Shown in pieces: positions 1-12,368 of a stretch of 64,000 bases of DNA. The number at the start of each line of letters is the position of its first letter. The first letter of the stretch is position 1. The notes under the pieces were generated by a model. The model had not been told where the DNA came from and ran no database searches. It saw only the letters and a program-made list of their open reading frames with translations. The stretch covers positions 4,214,849-4,278,848 of the forward strand of contig CAXIPT010000001.1 of assembly GCA_964030475.1 (NCBI GenBank), written 5' to 3'. A program made the position numbers and the translations under genes. Source of the DNA: Tethya wilhelma (taxonomy: Eukaryota > Porifera > Demospongiae > Tethyida > Tethyidae).

Positions 1-155
1 CATCCATAGCTATTGGTGTTTACATGAGTTTCGGATGTAAAGTTGTACAGTGATTTAATGTACGAGTATGTCTATGATGACTTCTTTGTGGCAATGTATG
101 TATTTTGAGCAACATACTGTATTGTAATCCTCTTTGTATAACCTTTCTTTTCCAG

Positions 156-715
156 GATGACCTGTTAGCAGAGTTAGAAGAATTGGAACAAGAGGATCTG
201 GAGAAGGATCTTCTAGCAGTTGGCGAACCAACAAATGCTCTTCCAGACACTGACCCTCTTGAAGACCTGCCAGAACCACGTAAGAACACAGACTACAGTA
301 TAGCATTTACTGACCATTGTTGTTTTGGAGTATCAGGTGAATTATAGAGCAGGTGCAATTACTTAAAACAAGTCACTTCCGTATAGCAAAAATGTACAGA
401 GCAATACGGAGAGGTGGGCCGCTGTCATTTACTTCTGTATGGCACAAAATAACTGTTTCTAGTAGTATTACTACAAAATACTTACGGTTTTGACGATGTT
501 GATTTCACCCGCTCTATTGTGCTTGATATAAATGGAAAGGAATGGGAATAGCTATAGCCTTGTCCCAGGCCCCTCCCTTGGGGCTAGGGCATATACCTAA
601 CAACTCTACCATTACTGTCCCCCCTCTCACACACACTATAGCGAGGGCTGTTCCGAAAGCAAAGGTTCAAGAAGAGGATGATGATTTGAGAGAGCTCGCT
701 GCCTGGGCTTCATAA
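156..715 (+). CDS. CHMP4: CHMP4 / Snf7 ESCRT-III subunit, last two exons (partial)
   Basis: ESCRT-III subunit that polymerises on endosomal and other membranes for scission. Only the C-terminal end lies in the window. Exons are 156-279 and 642-715; joining them (phase 1) keeps the frame open to TAA at 713-715. The first encodes the acidic helix beginning DDLLAELEELEQEDLEKDLL, diagnostic of CHMP4/Snf7. The second encodes RAVPKAKVQEEDDDLRELAA then WAS-stop, the conserved C-terminal segment that binds the Bro1 domain of ALIX in this family (family knowledge). Both introns have AG/GT borders. The core helices 1-4 lie upstream of the window. The gene converges on TRAPPC8. Confidence 0.9.
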
Positions 716-1427
716 GTTTTAAAGCACCATTACATCATGTATTTCGTACATAGTGTGTTGTATGCATAGTATACCGTACAGTATTAATTATACAGAAATG
801 ATAAATAATTATTTGAACCCATTTCATTAATGAACATTGTTACACTCTGTTGATGTAGTATTATTATTAATCATTCTATTAATGTTACTGGTGTAATATA
901 TAATTCAGCAGCAAATTAACTGTAGTTATACAGCACTAGTATAATATAGCAATGTTGTTTTAGTTAACCCTCCAAACCCTTAGTTATTGATTAGTTTCTT
1001 AACTTCAAGAAAAATTTTAATTAGTTTTAGTTTAGTTAACTAAATGTAAAAAAGGCCTAACTATAAGTGTTCTGGTTTAGTTAACTAACTAAAATTAGGT
1101 GTTTTGGGCATTTTAAAATTTAGTTTAGTTATTATTTTGACCAAATCTTTGTGATTTAGTTTTAGACGTAGTCTAAGACTAAAGGGTTTTTAGCTTAGTT
1201 TTAGTTAACTAAAACAACAGTGGGTATGCATCAGTGTGTGCCACTATTATACATGTAGTTTGACAATCTTTTAAAAACCAGTAATTATATAATTTGGTTC
1301 TGTCATTAAATAATATCATTGATCAACACAAAATTTATTAATAATTATATCCAAACATTTAATATTAATTAATAGTTGTGCAATCAAACAAAAATAAAGC
1401 TAGGTTCACAATGTAATAAGAAAGCAA
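716..1427. other. AT-rich intergenic region with TTAGTTTAGTTAACTAA-type repeat
   Basis: Separates the convergent 3' ends of CHMP4 and TRAPPC8. About 960-1215 is built from imperfect direct and inverted copies of TTAGTTAACTAAA-like words. No ORF of note. Both 3' UTRs must lie here. Confidence 0.6.
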
Positions 1428-1658
1428 CTATTCAATAGTGATATAGCTTGTTCTCTGCCAGCGCTGAACGTGATAATTACTACTCTCCCCCCTAGCTACA
1501 AGAACACGTAGAGTGTTTAAGTTATAGACACCAGGACGACCAAAGTTTGCAAACACAGTCAAAGTTCTTGTTGAGTTGGTATCGAGCAGAACATGACGTC
1601 TACAGGTTCCTCCACTCCAATAGAAGGAAGGCTCTTGGTGAGGCTGCTGTCTTGAGCT

Positions 1659-1702
<44 letters not shown>

Positions 1703-4700
1703 AGGCGATTCATTCACTTTCATGGCTGCTCTTCAATAAAGTAGGTAAAACTATCAATCATATTTTTTTTTCCTAATCAACTATTTTTGCATACCCAAAG
1801 CTTACCTTTTAGCTTCATGGTGACCACTATCCTTAGGTTGAAGTAACTCCACCATGGCCTGCAGTGAGTAGCATTGACAGATCAAACAATACAAACACCC
1901 ATTGATTTTTCCTTGTGTCAAAGCAGCAAGGAGAAAGAAGTGTATTAAAAAGACCTAAAGGAGTCTAGCTGCTCAATCAACTACAAATGTACCTTAACTT
2001 TATGATGACAACAATTCTGAAGCACGAGTTTTACTGGCACTTGACACAGACTCATCACAGTTGGCTCTTGTTCATTGGAGAACTTCTTTGAGACAGGATG
2101 CTCCAAGTAAAACTTTACCAGGTCGTAAGGAGAGGGAGGTAGGGAGGAGTGAGGCTGTGAACACAAACGCCACAGCATCATGACACATGTGAATCTACTA
2201 CAAGTGGACAGTAACATCTTGTGAGTATCTTACCTCCATCAGTACTGTCATGGACTGGGGTAACCGTACAGTTAGTGAATGGTGGCCGTAAGAGAACAGT
2301 GTATCAGTACCACTGGGAACCAATGCCTATTATGAAAAGATATGAACAGGTCAGTAGTTTTTTAGGGAAGGCATAGTCATTGTCTCTCTTAGAGAGTGAT
2401 CTCACCTGCCAGAATATTATCAATGCCATCTCTTCGACTGGCGGTGGTTTCTCCTTGTGAGAACCAGCTGAGGAGGGACGACTGGTCTTCTCCACCTCCA
2501 GTCCTCTGTACGCTGCACTCCCTCGAAACAGTTCACCGGCTGGAAATCCACAACTAGGAATCTAGAAAAATTTTAAAAATCGTTATTCACCATAACTGAT
2601 TTTTTTTTGGTCAAGAAACACCTGTGACTGTTGCAGTATTGTTGCAACGTTTACACATATGTATGTATGTATGTAGACTCTCACCATTGTTGGTCCTAGT
2701 GGGATGTCAGAATAGCAGAGGAGTTTCTTCAAAGGCTGCTCCAGTCGAGACCCTTTCAGCTGAACCACTCCACTCTCACTCGGCAGCAGACACAGTGTAC
2801 CTACCGTGGAACACACCAGAGTAGTTAGTAAACAACAAACACAATATACCTCTGAATGCACTGATGCACTGCTAACAGTTTAGATCGTGCAAACCACAAC
2901 TCTCTAACCTTGTCCTCGGTCCATTTTGTTCACTTTCCACTTGGCACTTGCACACGAAATCTGTAATATTCTCAGCTCCCCGGCCGACCTGTCTGAGAGG
3001 TGACATCTGTTCTCAGACTCCACAGTGATCACAATGCGATTCATGTCAAACCTGATGGAATGAACAACAAACACCATTGGGAGTACACAGAGACAACACA
3101 CACCCAATGGCAGGTAGATGTGTACACTTCGTAACAAACTAGCCCTGAAATGGATTGTACTATATCCTAGAGGGCTCATTGCTATGGTAGGAAATACATA
3201 CTGACTAATGGTAATTATTGAGCTTAGCATAGCAGAGAAATTTGATAACATACAATAGTTCAGTCTATGGACTTTCATCAGCATAGATTATATGAAAAAA
3301 TGACAAGAACAAGAGAATACAAATCAGCTACGTACAATTACGGTGACATAATGTTCAGTGAAGTGTAAACGTGGATTATACTCACCTCTCAGTTCCAATC
3401 AAAGATGTCGCCCCAGGCAGTTGACCGTGAACAGCAGTGGCTTTGAAGTACGGACACTCCCTCACTTGCATGATGTAAGTGTGCCTCATCACACGATGAC
3501 TGAGAGGTGAGTGCATGAATTTAAAATTTACATACCATTAAGTTCAAACAAACTAAAGCTTTGGCTTGTATGTATAAGGTCTTTTGATAAGCACACAAAC
3601 CTCACCTCAGTCTTGAGCTTGCAGTGATGAGTGCTGGTTCGTAGTAGAGGAGCAGATCCCAGGGTAGCTCCTGGCCACCCTCCAGCAGGGAGGAGGACTG
3701 GGAGACTTGGAGAATGAGGCTGACCTTCATTCCCTCACCGGGCTCTAATCGGCCATGGGAGAGGGGCAGCTCGATGCATCCACCGAATGAGCCCGAGTGA
3801 AGATGGGAGGGGTTAGGGAGGGCGGGCGGGGGAGAGAGTGAGACAGGAGAGAGGAGAGATGAGGGATAGATTGGACGCTCTTTAAGTTCAGTGGACTGAT
3901 TCTGTGAAGAAGACAAACTTTTATAATTGACTCTGATGGGAAATCCAGACTCTGTGGGACTAGAACCTAGCCTCGTTCCCAGGCTGTTTCTCTCCACTCA
4001 TGCATCCATAGGTAGACCACACCCAGAACCACGTGCACAAAAATGCTACATATATAAGTGTTGGGTGTACTCACTTGTTCTAGTAATAACAGCTGTCCGA
4101 ATGAAGAGGTCAGTCTCAGGCTATTGAGAGCCACTTGACCACAGTTGTACACCTCCATACCAACTCTACACACTTCACCTGCTATCACAGTACTGGGCAG
4201 ATTTGACAAGTTAGCCTACATAGACAACATACAGCGGATTAAACAGCTACAGAGGGGATGACTTCAAGACGATTCACTCACTATTAGTTTAGGCATTGGA
4301 GATGTGACTATCCAGTTGAGGCGATGATCTTTGCCATACACTACCGAAGACTTCTCTGTCTTGGTGTTGTTGAGCCGTGGACCACGGACATCCATCTCCA
4401 CTAGCCCCCGGACCCCCTCGGCCAAGATGCCCTGGATGCCATCTCCCTGGTGCACCTGATAGAGGGAGTCACGACTGCTGACAGTCATGCTGAGGAGAGA
4501 GCTCTTGGATGAGGAAGAGGGCAGGGGGACATTGGAGGACTTCTGGAGGGAAATGTCGACGCACAAGTTNGTGTGTGTGTGTGTGTGTAGGAAACAAAGC
4601 CAACTTAAGCACAAGTCAACAAAGATAGATAAAATGCTGCACATGTAAGCACTCCTTGTCCCAAACTCTGCAATAAAAACAGCACAATTTTTATCCAGTT

Positions 4701-7700
4701 GACTCACTTGCATGAGAGATTATAGACGGAAGAAGCCTCCTCAAGATAAGAGACCACTTCCCTCTTGGTGGAGGACAGCATGTAGGACGACATGGCACAC
4801 ATCTCCTACAGATTGAAACCAAAACCAGTAAAATAATCATCACCACTTATGCACAAGAGGTCAACCCACAGCTATGTGCATACATACACACAACACAAGT
4901 TAGCCTAATCCCCAGGCCTCCTCCCCCCTCCCCTCAGTAAAGATAAGGGCCTGGGAACGAAGCTAGCATAAGTGAGCTACAGCCATAACGTACAACACAC
5001 AAACAATGCAGAAATTCTGCACTCACCACTGATCCAGCGTAGTAGAGCCAGGCACTGGCTCCTTGGAAGTCCTTCTTGACCTGATGGTAGCTGTGGAAGG
5101 CTAGGTCGTAGTTCTGCAGGAGGAAGGCAATGTCTCCCAGCTGGCGTTGGAGGATTTCGATGGAATTGTTGGAATAGCTACACATGTAGATAATGAGTGG
5201 ATAAGTGCACTTAACAATATTTACATTCACAGTACTACAGTGCTTGCATGGTCTATGTGTACATGAGGAATTTTTGTTATAGAAAATATGTAGGATTAGT
5301 CTTACTTTGGTTCATCTGAAACGACATTGTTGGGTCCCTGAAACATCTTCAAGAATTTGTTGCTCATGTAGCTGATGCTGCGACGGACACTCCTCTGTTT
5401 GACAACCTACAGAGGAAGTAATCAAGACATGCAGATTACAAGAGAAGTTGTACAAGACTGAGTGTCATGATAATCTACCAGCAGACAGACAGACACACAC
5501 ACACACACATACACACACACACATACACACACACACATACTTACACACACACAACTCCACTGTAACAGTTTCACTAAAACATCATCACCTATGCAATTGC
5601 TAAACAATTCACTACGATTACTAGTATACAAGTGCATTAATAATGGAGAGCTCTTATTGTTTCACTGACAAAAACACACACTCAGTTTCTCTCACTGTGT
5701 CATTCAGAGTCTTGAGCACATCGTTGAGATGAGGCAACAGTCTCTTCCCCACCATCTCCTGAACAAACGCCTGAAGATTATTGTGGTCCTCTTGACTCAA
5801 GCATTGACCATACTGTCTTGCTAAGTTAGAAACAGAGTTGTCTTCACTTGAAGGAGTGGAGGAGCTTGATAATCTATCCTCCTCTTCTTGTTCCTCAGGG
5901 GATCCAGCCAGCTGAGAGAGAGGGTCGTTACCGGGAGCAACAATAGAGCTTTGGTTGGTGTCTCGCGTTGGGCTATTCAAAGGGTCGAGGTCGATAAGCT
6001 TAGCTTCTTCACGAACGTTAGGTTTGATGATTTCCGGACTAGAATCACTCCCGCTCTGATGTGCATTATTAGGGACAGCTGAGGTAGTGTCATTCTTGGA
6101 CTTGTTCTTTGATTTTGACTTGAATCGTCGCTTCCATTTTAGACCACTATCCACTTCATCCTATACACGTAAAAGAAAGGTAATCTGTCAACAACGTTTG
6201 CACATTACACATTACTTTCCCGAGATTCACATACTATTCTTCAAGCGAGTGAGAACAAACACATACAATTTCACACTAAAGACCCACACACATACACACA
6301 ACAGAGCATGAGGCACGAGAGAGAGAAAGAGATAACATTTCTAACCGTGTCGTGCTGCTGTGCTACTCTCATGTATGGGAGATATACGTTGGCTGTATTG
6401 CGTTTCTTGGGTGTTCCAGGTGCCTGTGAGTTGACCAGTAGCAGGTGACAGTTGGGAGCACCATACAACCCTTGGATTTTGGCAAAGGTCTCTTTAGCTC
6501 TGAAAGATTAATAGAATTAGCCATATTATATGGAGAGCAGTTTATGCTCACACACTTGGCAAGAATTGAATTATAAATATTATGTTGGTAGCAACTACAT
6601 AAATTTTATTGGTGGAATTAGCTAGCCTAGAAGTTTGATTACAGGAACAATGTACAGTACATGGTTTGAGAACGTAATTCTGGCAGCCAAACCAAATTAG
6701 ATACAGCAAAGGTCAGGGGCACTACTAATGATTCAAGCACACAGAATACCAGCTAACCTCGATTCATTTCCTTCCGATACATCGTGCAACAGAACATAGT
6801 AGTAGAGCACGTGAGGAGTGAGCCACTTGGGATTCTTGGCCTGCTCCGACTGTTTCTGCTTGGTGATGAGTTGTGAGAACACTCCCAGTGGATCGAGGTG
6901 ACTCGACGCCACCACAAACACAACTACAAGGAATGGAACAGAAAGTCAATGAGAGAAGCTTTAGAAGAGAATGGACACCCATCCAATTGGCAAAGTGGGA
7001 TGGATGGATTGATGGATGCTTGTTGCCTTACCTGCAACATAGTGCTTGATAGTCTCATGGTCTGACTGCTTAAAGTGGTCTAGAAAGGTGTCTCTATAGG
7101 CATCAAACCAAGGTGTTGTGGCTGCAAAGTGCAGGTATGCAATCAATCAATGAGTACATACTAAACATGTAGTTATAACAATAGTCTAGTCTTCACAAAT
7201 ACATGCAGAATCATGACTACAACAGGTACAGCAGGTATACTGGCTGCAAATCAATCATTCACAGTCAGACCCCACCCCCTCTGCTCCCCCCTTGCCCTCA
7301 CCATTGGTTTTAATGCCTCCAGTGGAGAGTGTCGCTGCTGGTGGGGACGTGGTGTTCCCAACCACTTCACCGAGTGTCATTCTCAACTTGCTATCAGGAA
7401 CGGGCTCCTTCTGAGGCTCTGAGAACTTCACGTGGATGTTGGACGCCGTGTAAGGATGGCCTTGAGCATCCTTCAGCTGGACTGTATGGGGATGAAGTAC
7501 AATCAATAAAACATACACACCATCATGTATTAGTCGTGCTCTATCAAACATCACTAGTCCATTAAAATGACACTGTAGAATAGTAATCATACTTCTACAG
7601 CAGTAAATCCCTATGAGTGCTCACTAATTGGAGTCATGCATCACTAATTTCCTCAAATTTGAGGGACGTCTTCAACTCACTTTTGTTGCCAAGCAAGCTG

Positions 7701-7837
7701 TAGGGTCGTAGTAACTCAGAGAAAGTGAGGTTGTTCTTCTTACACACAACTTCGGCGTTATCACTGCAGCACACTGCTATCTGAAGTGCAAACGTTGATT
7801 TGATAAGAGTTCCTACTTTTCTTGAAGATTGAGCCAT
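1428..7837 (-). CDS. TRAPPC8: TRAPPC8 (TRS85-like) TRAPP complex subunit, interrupted by assembly gap
   Basis: Subunit of the TRAPPIII tethering complex acting in ER-Golgi traffic and autophagy (family knowledge). Start ATG at 7837 gives MAQSSRKVGTLIKS, collinear with the vertebrate N-terminus. Exons (transcript order): 7681-7837, 7302-7481, 7032-7121, 6758-6923, 6346-6499, 5696-6160, 5306-5406, 5027-5177, 4708-4805, gap, 4282-4569 (partial), 4075-4215, 3606-3901, 3386-3499, 2909-3051, 2685-2800, 2406-2561, 2234-2326, 1993-2154, 1806-1858, 1428-1650; every junction is in phase. Landmarks are ATTPWFDAYRDTF, YYYVLLHDVSEGNE, VRGPRLNNTKTEKSSVVYG and, near the end, FANFGRPGVYNLNTLRVLV; stop TAG at 1428-1430. 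The N at 4570 removes the central part, most of whose exons are at 42763-45498. It is head to head with VAP. Confidence 0.92.
1659..1700. repeat. (GA)n microsatellite in TRAPPC8 last intron
   Basis: About 20 GA dinucleotides next to the acceptor of the last TRAPPC8 exon, so a CT-rich tract on the coding strand that may act as its polypyrimidine tract. Confidence 0.8.
4570..4570. other. Assembly gap (N) inside a GT microsatellite
   Basis: Single N between a TRAPPC8 coding stretch (left) and a GT-repeat intron (right). The encoded protein jumps across the tetratricopeptide-like centre of TRAPPC8, so real sequence is missing. About 4571-5510 is nearly identical to about 44640-45600. Confidence 0.9.
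4901..4965. repeat. Dispersed hairpin repeat, TAGCCTCGTTCCCAGGC family
   Basis: Inverted arms TAGCCTAATCCCCAGGCC and GGCCTGGGAACGAAGCTA around a C-rich spacer, in a TRAPPC8 intron. The allelic copy at 44999-45058 differs by several bases in the spacer. Other members are at 56272-56348 and 59952-60058, with a single arm at 3968-3985. Confidence 0.75.
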
Positions 7838-8577
7838 ATCGTCAAACAATGTGTCGTATCAGGATACAAAAAAACTCTAGACAAAATGTGTTTCTACTTT
7901 CACTTTCAAAAGTTGAGTCACAATGCAGCAACTTCTTCAAACTTTCTCCTATAGACAGGCAGATGTGTATGGTCCCACAAGTTCCAGTTCATACAGGTCT
8001 TGTCAAAAACGATCCACCACAGAACCTCACTTACTTCTCGAATCTCGTGAATAGTCTATGCCACGGGAAAAACAGTTGATGTAGGACAGATATCTGATGT
8101 GGGAAGAACACCCACTTTCCAGACAAGTCGTGAATTCTGTGGGCAGCAAAATATATACTCTCTGTTATAAGGCACCGCGTCTTTGGCTTTAGCAAGAGTT
8201 GCAGTCATTGAACTTTGCTACGGTGATGAAACCAGGTTTCCAGTCGACCATGCAGCAATGAGCTACATCCCAATCGCCATTTTCATTAGCAATCTCGTGA
8301 CAAGTCACGTGACGAAACGAGGCAGAACTTTTTACAGGCCTTGTGACCAAAGAAGTGATAAAGAAGCTGCTACAAGCTGCGAAAAACAACAAAACACAAC
8401 TCTTCAGACACCAGAGAGAACCTTGTCAAGTAAACAAGTAGTTTGATCCTGAGAAAAAATTGGAAACCCATGCTATCACTTTTAATTTAGCTTCTGGTCG
8501 ATTTGATGTTGTAGTGTGGATTGTGCTTGCAGCAGAGGTCTCTTTTCTTTAAAAACTGGTCCTAAAGGAGGGGGAAA
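7838..8577. promoter_or_regulatory. Divergent intergenic region TRAPPC8 / VAP
   Basis: 740 bp between two start codons on opposite strands, so it must hold both promoters and 5' UTRs. No TATA box is evident. A short open frame at 8183-8446 lacks any recognisable domain and was not called. Confidence 0.5.
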
Positions 8578-10427
8578 ATGTCGAGCGATGATAAGAAGCA
8601 GCAGGTTTTGGTGCTTACTCCATCAAATGAGATTACATTTGAAGGTGGGTATTATTTGGAACCTCATGCTGAGTGTTTGATATGTTCAACAGGGCATAAC
8701 TGATGTTATTATTGATAAACCCCACTGAAGAGTGGTTTTGTCTCTATTTTATTGTTACTCTGCATATTATTTATAATTACCATCCTCAAATTATGTAAAT
8801 TAAATGTCATTAAGCTTTGGGTGTGTTTGTAAACTACTGTTCATCACAAGACTTGTTGTTTTTTTCCAGCACAAAACACCAAGTGTCACCCCCTGCCTTT
8901 GCATTTAAGAGGTTTTACTCAAGAGTATGTGTTTTTTGGCATATGAGGCCCTTGCAAACAAATTTCCCATTAGTTGGTACACTTTGATTGATAATTAAAG
9001 GAAGTAATCTTAATTGTGGGATGTACATTTCAATTACTAGACTAATGGACGTCCTCCAATTGCAAGCTTCATGTACAGTTAGCAATGATGTTATATAGCC
9101 CTCCTTTAATTACAGGGGCGTACTACACGGAGGTGGTAACATCTTTTTTGAACCTTAGTAACCCAACCAACGATAAGGTCATATTCAAAGTGAAGACCAC
9201 TGCTCCAAAGCAGTATTGTGTTAGGCCAAACAGTGGCCTGTTGGGGCCAAAAGAAGACACTTCCATTTCTGGTAAACTTCCTCATATTTTATTGTGTAAT
9301 TTAAAGATTCACTCCATTGTGTGTCTCTCTTGTATAATTATAGTAATGCTGCAGCCATTTCAGGCTAATGTTACTGAGATGAACAAGCACAAGTTCATGG
9401 TGCAGACAATGTTTGCACCTCCAGACTTTGTTGTAGAAAAACTGGATGAAGTTGTGAGTAAAAAATCTCCATTGTGATGTCCAGTATGTGTCTGTGCTTG
9501 CCTGTTCACCCATTGCTCTGCTTATTTTATTGTAACAGTGGAAAAGTGCACCAAAGAGTGAACTGATGGACTCCAAACTACGATGTGTGTTTGTTAAAAC
9601 TGATCCAAAACCTGGACCACAGACAGAAGAAGCTAAACCACCAGCACAGGCTTCTCAGGACAACAATGCTGCTGATGTAGAAGGAGGAGATGCTTACAAG
9701 AGCATATTGTCCTCTCCTGTACAGGAGCAGCAATCACAGCAAGCAGATGTATGTGGCTGAAAGAGACACTCAAATAATTGACACAATTTCATTTTCAATT
9801 TTTGTCCCCCTTCAGGACTCAGTCTCTTCTTCAGCCACTCAGCCTACTGCTGGATCTACACCGGGACCTGGCGGCAACAAGGTGAAGGGTTTTGATGTCG
9901 TGTTTTGTTTGCTTGGGGCTCATTCTTAACTGATGATGTTTGTTGTGTTTTATACAGAATGTAATTGAAAGTGAAACAAAAGAGTCTGTAAGTCAGTATT
10001 CATTATGCTATAGGTTTGTAAACAGGTTTCTGTATTTTGATGCATTGTTATCGAGTCGAAGTGTGTGCCAGTGATGTGTACACGATCTTCTCTTTCAGAA
10101 AATAAGACTGCTGCAAGATAAAGTGGAAAGCCTCTCTAATGAAAATACCCAGTTGAAGGTATGCATTTATCTTCCACTCCATCTTGTACATGTACAAAGA
10201 CACACTCTTTCTACTACTCCCTTCACACACACATACACACACAGAGTGAAGCCAACAAGCTTAGACAGAGGCTAGTATCTTCAGGATCAGTGGCATCTTC
10301 TGCTCCGCTTGCCGGAAGGAAACCAGGTGCTCCTCAAGCACAGAGCTCCTCTCCTCTGAGCTTCGTAGCTATTGTGTTGATTTTAGTGGCAATCATTCTT
10401 GGGTACTTAGTAGGCAAGTCGTTTTAG
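8578..10427 (+). CDS. VAPA: VAP (VAMP-associated protein A/B), ER contact-site protein
   Basis: Tail-anchored ER protein whose MSP domain binds FFAT motifs to form membrane contact sites (family knowledge). Eight exons: 8578-8644, 9116-9271, 9344-9453, 9539-9748, 9816-9881, 9958-9987, 10099-10158, 10245-10427; 293 aa with all phases consistent. The MSP domain spans about residues 8-125 and carries the VAP signatures [18 protein letters not shown] and [13 protein letters not shown], plus [13 protein letters not shown] low-complexity Pro/Ser/Gln linker follows, then a short coiled coil ([19 protein letters not shown]) and a C-terminal anchor ([20 protein letters not shown]) ending KSF. The start ATG follows a purine-rich stretch and the protein begins [17 protein letters not shown] and VAPB cannot be separated outside vertebrates. 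Confidence 0.93.
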
Positions 10428-11007
10428 TTGAAGATATTACTTTTTGGTGTTTTTTTTGTTTTTTCTTTCCAAACGGTAACGGTGATGTTGGCAACTTGAG
10501 ATCTTGATGTATCGTTGTTATGTTGTAATTTTACTTACTTGTATATTATATTATTGTATGTATGTAATGTTAAGTATGATAGCCTCCTGCTGGTGTATAC
10601 AAGAGAGATTTTTTTGTAATTTATTGTTGTCTTTGCTTTCTAGCCAATTGGCTATTGTATACAGCATTGTGCTTGTTTGCAGTTTATTATAATTATAAAA
10701 TGTCAAAGCTGAATTTATCGTCTTTTGTATTTGTATTTCAACAGCAATGATGGGACAAGGACAAATTTGACACTAGGTGCCAAGTTTCTGGTCTGTGCAT
10801 TAGCTAGATATGTGTGCATTTGAACCTGTACTCCACCCACGACCTGCCATGCATGCATGCCACATGTGTTGTAAGGTACCGGTAAGTACATATACATATA
10901 TATGCATGCAGCGCAGGCACAGATCTCACGTGACCATGTAATAAATTCCGCGCATAGAAGTGACGACCATTACCAGTCAAGGGTTGTACACGTGTCACAT
11001 CTCAACC
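10428..11007. other. Intergenic region VAP to PDI
   Basis: VAP 3' UTR followed by the PDI upstream region. T-rich at first, with small ATGCATGC/TATATA palindromes near 10850-10910. No supported gene. Confidence 0.5.
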
Positions 11008-12324
11008 ATGGTAAGCAGTCTTCTGTTTCTCGTCGGCTTCTTTTGCCTTCTACTGCCAACATATGGCGTGGTAATAGATCTGGACAATAGTAATTTCGAT
11101 CAGGTACGTAGCCATTGGTGCAAGCAAACTCACTTTCTTTCATGTTTGATAACCTTTTCTCCCCCTCTACCACATGACACTGACAGTTCGTGAATGGAGA
11201 AAAGAATGCGTTTGTGGAGTTTTATGCACCATGTTAGTTGAAGTTGTTAAGTGTGTGATCTAGTGTATTCTTACATTTCGTATAGTATTAACTCAATCTG
11301 TTACAAATCGTATAGTAATATACAACAGACTTACATGTACTACTATTCTATTCTGATAGGGTGTGGTCATTGTAAACGACTAGCTCCAGCTTATGAAGAA
11401 GTGGGTAAAGCATTCAACAATGTTGATAGTGTACTCATTGCAAAAGTTGATGCTGACAGTGAAAGAACCCTTGGCAGTCGGTTTGGTGTTCGTGGATTTC
11501 CTACGTTGAAATTTTTCCCCAAGGGAAGCACAGAACCAGAAGAGTAAGCCCCTTCTCTGTATTGCACTGTCACTCCGTATGGTCTCTACGTACCCTGGGG
11601 AGCAGGGTTTATTACCACGAGGATTCTCCCTCTGCCTTTATCAGTGCTGACTGTTGTTTCCAATGATGTGATTTGTCCCCCACTGTGTGTGTGTGTGCAG
11701 TTACAATGGAGGCCGTACAGCTGATGACATCATCAATTTCATCAACTCCAAGGCTGATGCTCGTGGTCGTGTGAAGAAAGACCCCAGCTTCGTGGTGGAC
11801 CTCAACCCTACCAACTTTGAGAATGTGGTCATGGACCCTACCAAGAATGTATTGGTGGAGTTCTATGCTCCCTGTACGTATGAGTGATGGTTGTATGTAT
11901 GTATATGTGCTGTGTGAGGGTGTACTGCTATGATTGTTGTTATTCAGGGTGTGGCCATTGTAAGGCTCTAGCTCCCACCTATGAGGAAGTTGCTACTACT
12001 TTCAAGAATGATGAAAATGTATGTATGAGTGAGAACAATATTGTGAATGTCACAGTTGATACCTGTATGGTGGCATATTTTTGTTCCTTTTCTTGCTCTG
12101 ATAGGTTGTTATTGCTAAACTTGACGCTGATGGACATAGAGATCTTAGTTCAAAGTATGTATATCTGCTCTGTGGTACGTGTGCATGTGTGTGACAAGTC
12201 TACTCACTAGGTATGACATCACTGGTTTTCCAACTCTCAAGTTCTTCCCTACAACAAACAAAGAAGGAGAGAGTGTAAGAATACCATCATTGTCTTAGCC
12301 ATATTGATGGTGTTGGTGATTGTT

Positions 12325-12368
<44 letters not shown>

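Noticed and set aside
8183..8446. 87-aa open frame between TRAPPC8 and VAP
   Set aside because: No domain, no splice context, and it lies in the shared promoter region.
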